This document shows, piece after piece, positions 62,792 to 64,000 of a stretch of 64,000 bases of DNA (its first letter is position 1; every line of letters begins with the position of its first letter). The DNA is taken from contig NZ_JAMZGM010000002.1 of the NCBI RefSeq assembly GCF_024158605.1, positions 62,001 through 126,000 on the forward strand, read 5' to 3'. The translations under genes and the position numbers were made by a program. Below the pieces are notes generated by a model that saw only the letters and a program-made list of their open reading frames with translations, did not search any database and had not been told where the DNA came from. This DNA is from Sebaldella sp. S0638. Lineage in GTDB: Bacteria > Fusobacteriota > Fusobacteriia > Fusobacteriales > Leptotrichiaceae.

Positions 62792-63427
62792 ATGAAAAAA
62801 ACTTTAATACCCGTAATATTTTTACTCTTTTCCCTTATGCTGCTCGGAAATTATACAGTAACTCAGGGAACCAGCGTAAAATTAAGCGAAAAAGAACTAA
62901 AAGCTAATAACACGGAGATAGAAAACAGAGTAAAGACTGTTTTTGACATTAATTCATATTCTCCCGAAGAATTAAGAAGTATAATCTGGAGAGAATATCC
63001 CGATTTGACTTCAAGTCCCAGTGAAGAGGCAGATGTATTTATAAACTACATAAAATCTGTTTTTTCCAATACAAAGTATGAAATTAAAAGCATTAATTAC
63101 ACAGACAGCAATACTGCAAAAGTGATTCTTTCAGTTTCTATACCGAATCCTGACGAGCTTTCTTCTGATGCCAAACAGGCAGAAATAGAAAAGACCGTGG
63201 AGAAGAAATTTACTGAAAAAACCGGAGTTACTTACAGCACTTTGGAAAAAGACAAAAATCTTATGAAGAAATATGAACCTTTATTATTAAGACTTTATAT
63301 GGAAACTTCTACTGAAGAAATAAAAAATATAAAGACTTATAATAAGGAAGAATCAGTTTACACTATGAAAAAAAGCGGCAATGTATGGAATTTTAAAAAT
63401 AATGCCGTGAACTTTTTCGGAAACTAA
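62792..63427 (+). CDS. Exported hypothetical protein (paralogue A)
   Basis: A 211-residue protein with signal peptide (MKKTLIPVIFLLFSLMLLG) and a mature part of alternating strands and charged helices. It shares with the next gene the segments I-x-Y-[ST]-D-x-N-T-A, a V-x-N-P-D/I-P-N-P-D type stretch and E-K-x-x-x-x-x-x-K-[KE]-F. This marks them as tandem paralogues. Function unknown. ATG with GGAGGAATC upstream. Confidence 0.75.
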   Translation: MKKTLIPVIFLLFSLMLLGNYTVTQGTSVKLSEKELKANNTEIENRVKTVFDINSYSPEELRSIIWREYPDLTSSPSEEADVFINYIKSVFSNTKYEIKSINYTDSNTAKVILSVSIPNPDELSSDAKQAEIEKTVEKKFTEKTGVTYSTLEKDKNLMKKYEPLLLRLYMETSTEEIKNIKTYNKEESVYTMKKSGNVWNFKNNAVNFFGN

Positions 63428-63474
63428 AAAATGTAAATTATCAAAATATTTTTAATAATTCAGGAGGACATACT

Positions 63475-64000
63475 ATGAAAAAACTTTTAATACTATTCTC
63501 GGTACTTTTATTCTCACTTTCATTTTCAGAAGGTACATATAAGGTAAATGTACCGAAGGAACTTAAGCTCGGCACTGTTGAAATATCACAAAATAACGCC
63601 CAGATCGAAAAATTGTTTTCAGAAACTTTCAGTGCTGATACTTATTCAGCGGCAAATATAAGAAAAGCATTTGGTGTTGCTGACACTACAAATACCAAAG
63701 AAGAAGAAATCCTTATTTCCAATACTTCGTCTTTTCTGCAAAACTACCTTAATGTCTCAAAATATACAATAAATGAGATTGCGTACTCTGATGCCAATAC
63801 TGCTTCAGTTACAATTACTATTGTAAATCCGGACATTGACAAGTATGTTTCTGCTAATGAATCTGCACTTGAAAAACGTGCCGAGCAGTATTTTAAGGAA
63901 TTTTCCGGAAAAACAGTACAGCAGGTTGATAAAGATACAGCAAATCAGGATAAATATGTACCTGTACTGATGGCTGCTTATTTCCGTTCACTTTCTGATA
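63475..64000 (+). CDS. Exported hypothetical protein (paralogue B), cut by window end
   Basis: Starts at ATG 63475 with AGGAGG 8 bases upstream and is open to the end of the window (175 codons seen). The signal peptide is LLILFSVLLFSLSFS-like. The mature part shares an IAYSDANTASVTITIVNPD segment with the IN-Y-T-D-S-N-T-A region of paralogue A, and the overall layout matches. Probably a duplicated small exported protein family. C-terminus not visible. Confidence 0.75.
   Translation, partial: MKKLLILFSVLLFSLSFSEGTYKVNVPKELKLGTVEISQNNAQIEKLFSETFSADTYSAANIRKAFGVADTTNTKEEEILISNTSSFLQNYLNVSKYTINEIAYSDANTASVTITIVNPDIDKYVSANESALEKRAEQYFKEFSGKTVQQVDKDTANQDKYVPVLMAAYFRSLSD

Noticed and set aside
1-64000. 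CRISPR arrays, insertion sequences, tRNA or rRNA genes
   Set aside because: I saw no regularly spaced repeats, transposase genes or cloverleaf patterns in the intergenic regions.

Overview
The window is AT-rich DNA with strong AGGAGG-type ribosome binding sites and frequent TTG/GTG starts. The gene set points to a strictly anaerobic, purine-fermenting bacterium of the Fusobacteriota. The uric-acid degrader Sebaldella termitidis is my best guess, from gene content and composition only; I could not search a database.

Region 1 (1-16127, minus strand) is a molybdenum/tungsten cofactor island. It holds a partial DUF3343-like gene, moaC, a MOSC protein, an M20 amidohydrolase with a frameshifted 3' end, a MoCF-domain protein, mog, mocA, yqeC, hyuA, moaA, a tungstate ABC transporter (tupABC), a ThiF/MoeB-like protein, moaD, a tungsten aldehyde ferredoxin oxidoreductase, and two moeA genes, one fused to a binding-protein-like domain. 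The genes are packed closely and probably read from a promoter near 16.2 kb. A separate ridA unit follows.

Region 2 (16.9-37.4 kb, minus strand) is a purine/urate catabolic island. It encodes a Se-type xanthine dehydrogenase, ssnA, ygfK, an 8-oxoguanine-deaminase-like amidohydrolase, three NCS2 purine permeases plus the remnant of a fourth, carbamate kinase, ygeW, ygeY, ygeX and selD. Together with hyuA, yqeC and mocA in region 1 this matches the gene set known from anaerobic urate-using gut bacteria. Purines are imported, deaminated and hydroxylated or reduced, and the ring-opened products go through diaminopropionate (YgeX) and carbamoyl intermediates (YgeW) to ATP (carbamate kinase). SelD, YqeC, MocA and perhaps the DUF3343-like protein supply the selenium-containing molybdenum cofactor.

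Region 3 (38.0-50.9 kb): two small plus-strand genes, then a minus-strand operon resembling a VgrG/contractile-injection module. In transcription order it encodes a 1472-residue multidomain protein (lysozyme-like, PAAR-like and amidase domains), two exported proteins that may be immunity factors, a hydrophilic protein, two baseplate-like proteins, a tube-like protein and a VgrG-like spike. Sheath and ATPase genes are not in the window.

Region 4 (51.2-55.1 kb, plus strand): a sugar PTS operon (class II aldolase, fructose-type IIA, IIB and IIC, HAD phosphatase) that ends in a strong terminator.

Region 5 (55.1-62.0 kb, minus strand): an operon with its own promoter encoding the STM4011-STM4015 family set (two radical SAM proteins, an alkaline-phosphatase-fold hydrolase, an ATP-grasp protein and a leucine-rich-repeat-like protein) plus a DUF4253-like protein, a small exported protein and a SUKH-like protein. 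As far as I know the function of this set is unassigned, and it is my main candidate for an undescribed system.

Region 6 (62.0-64.0 kb): a membrane-anchored thermonuclease-like protein (minus strand) and two tandem exported paralogues (plus strand), the second cut by the window end.
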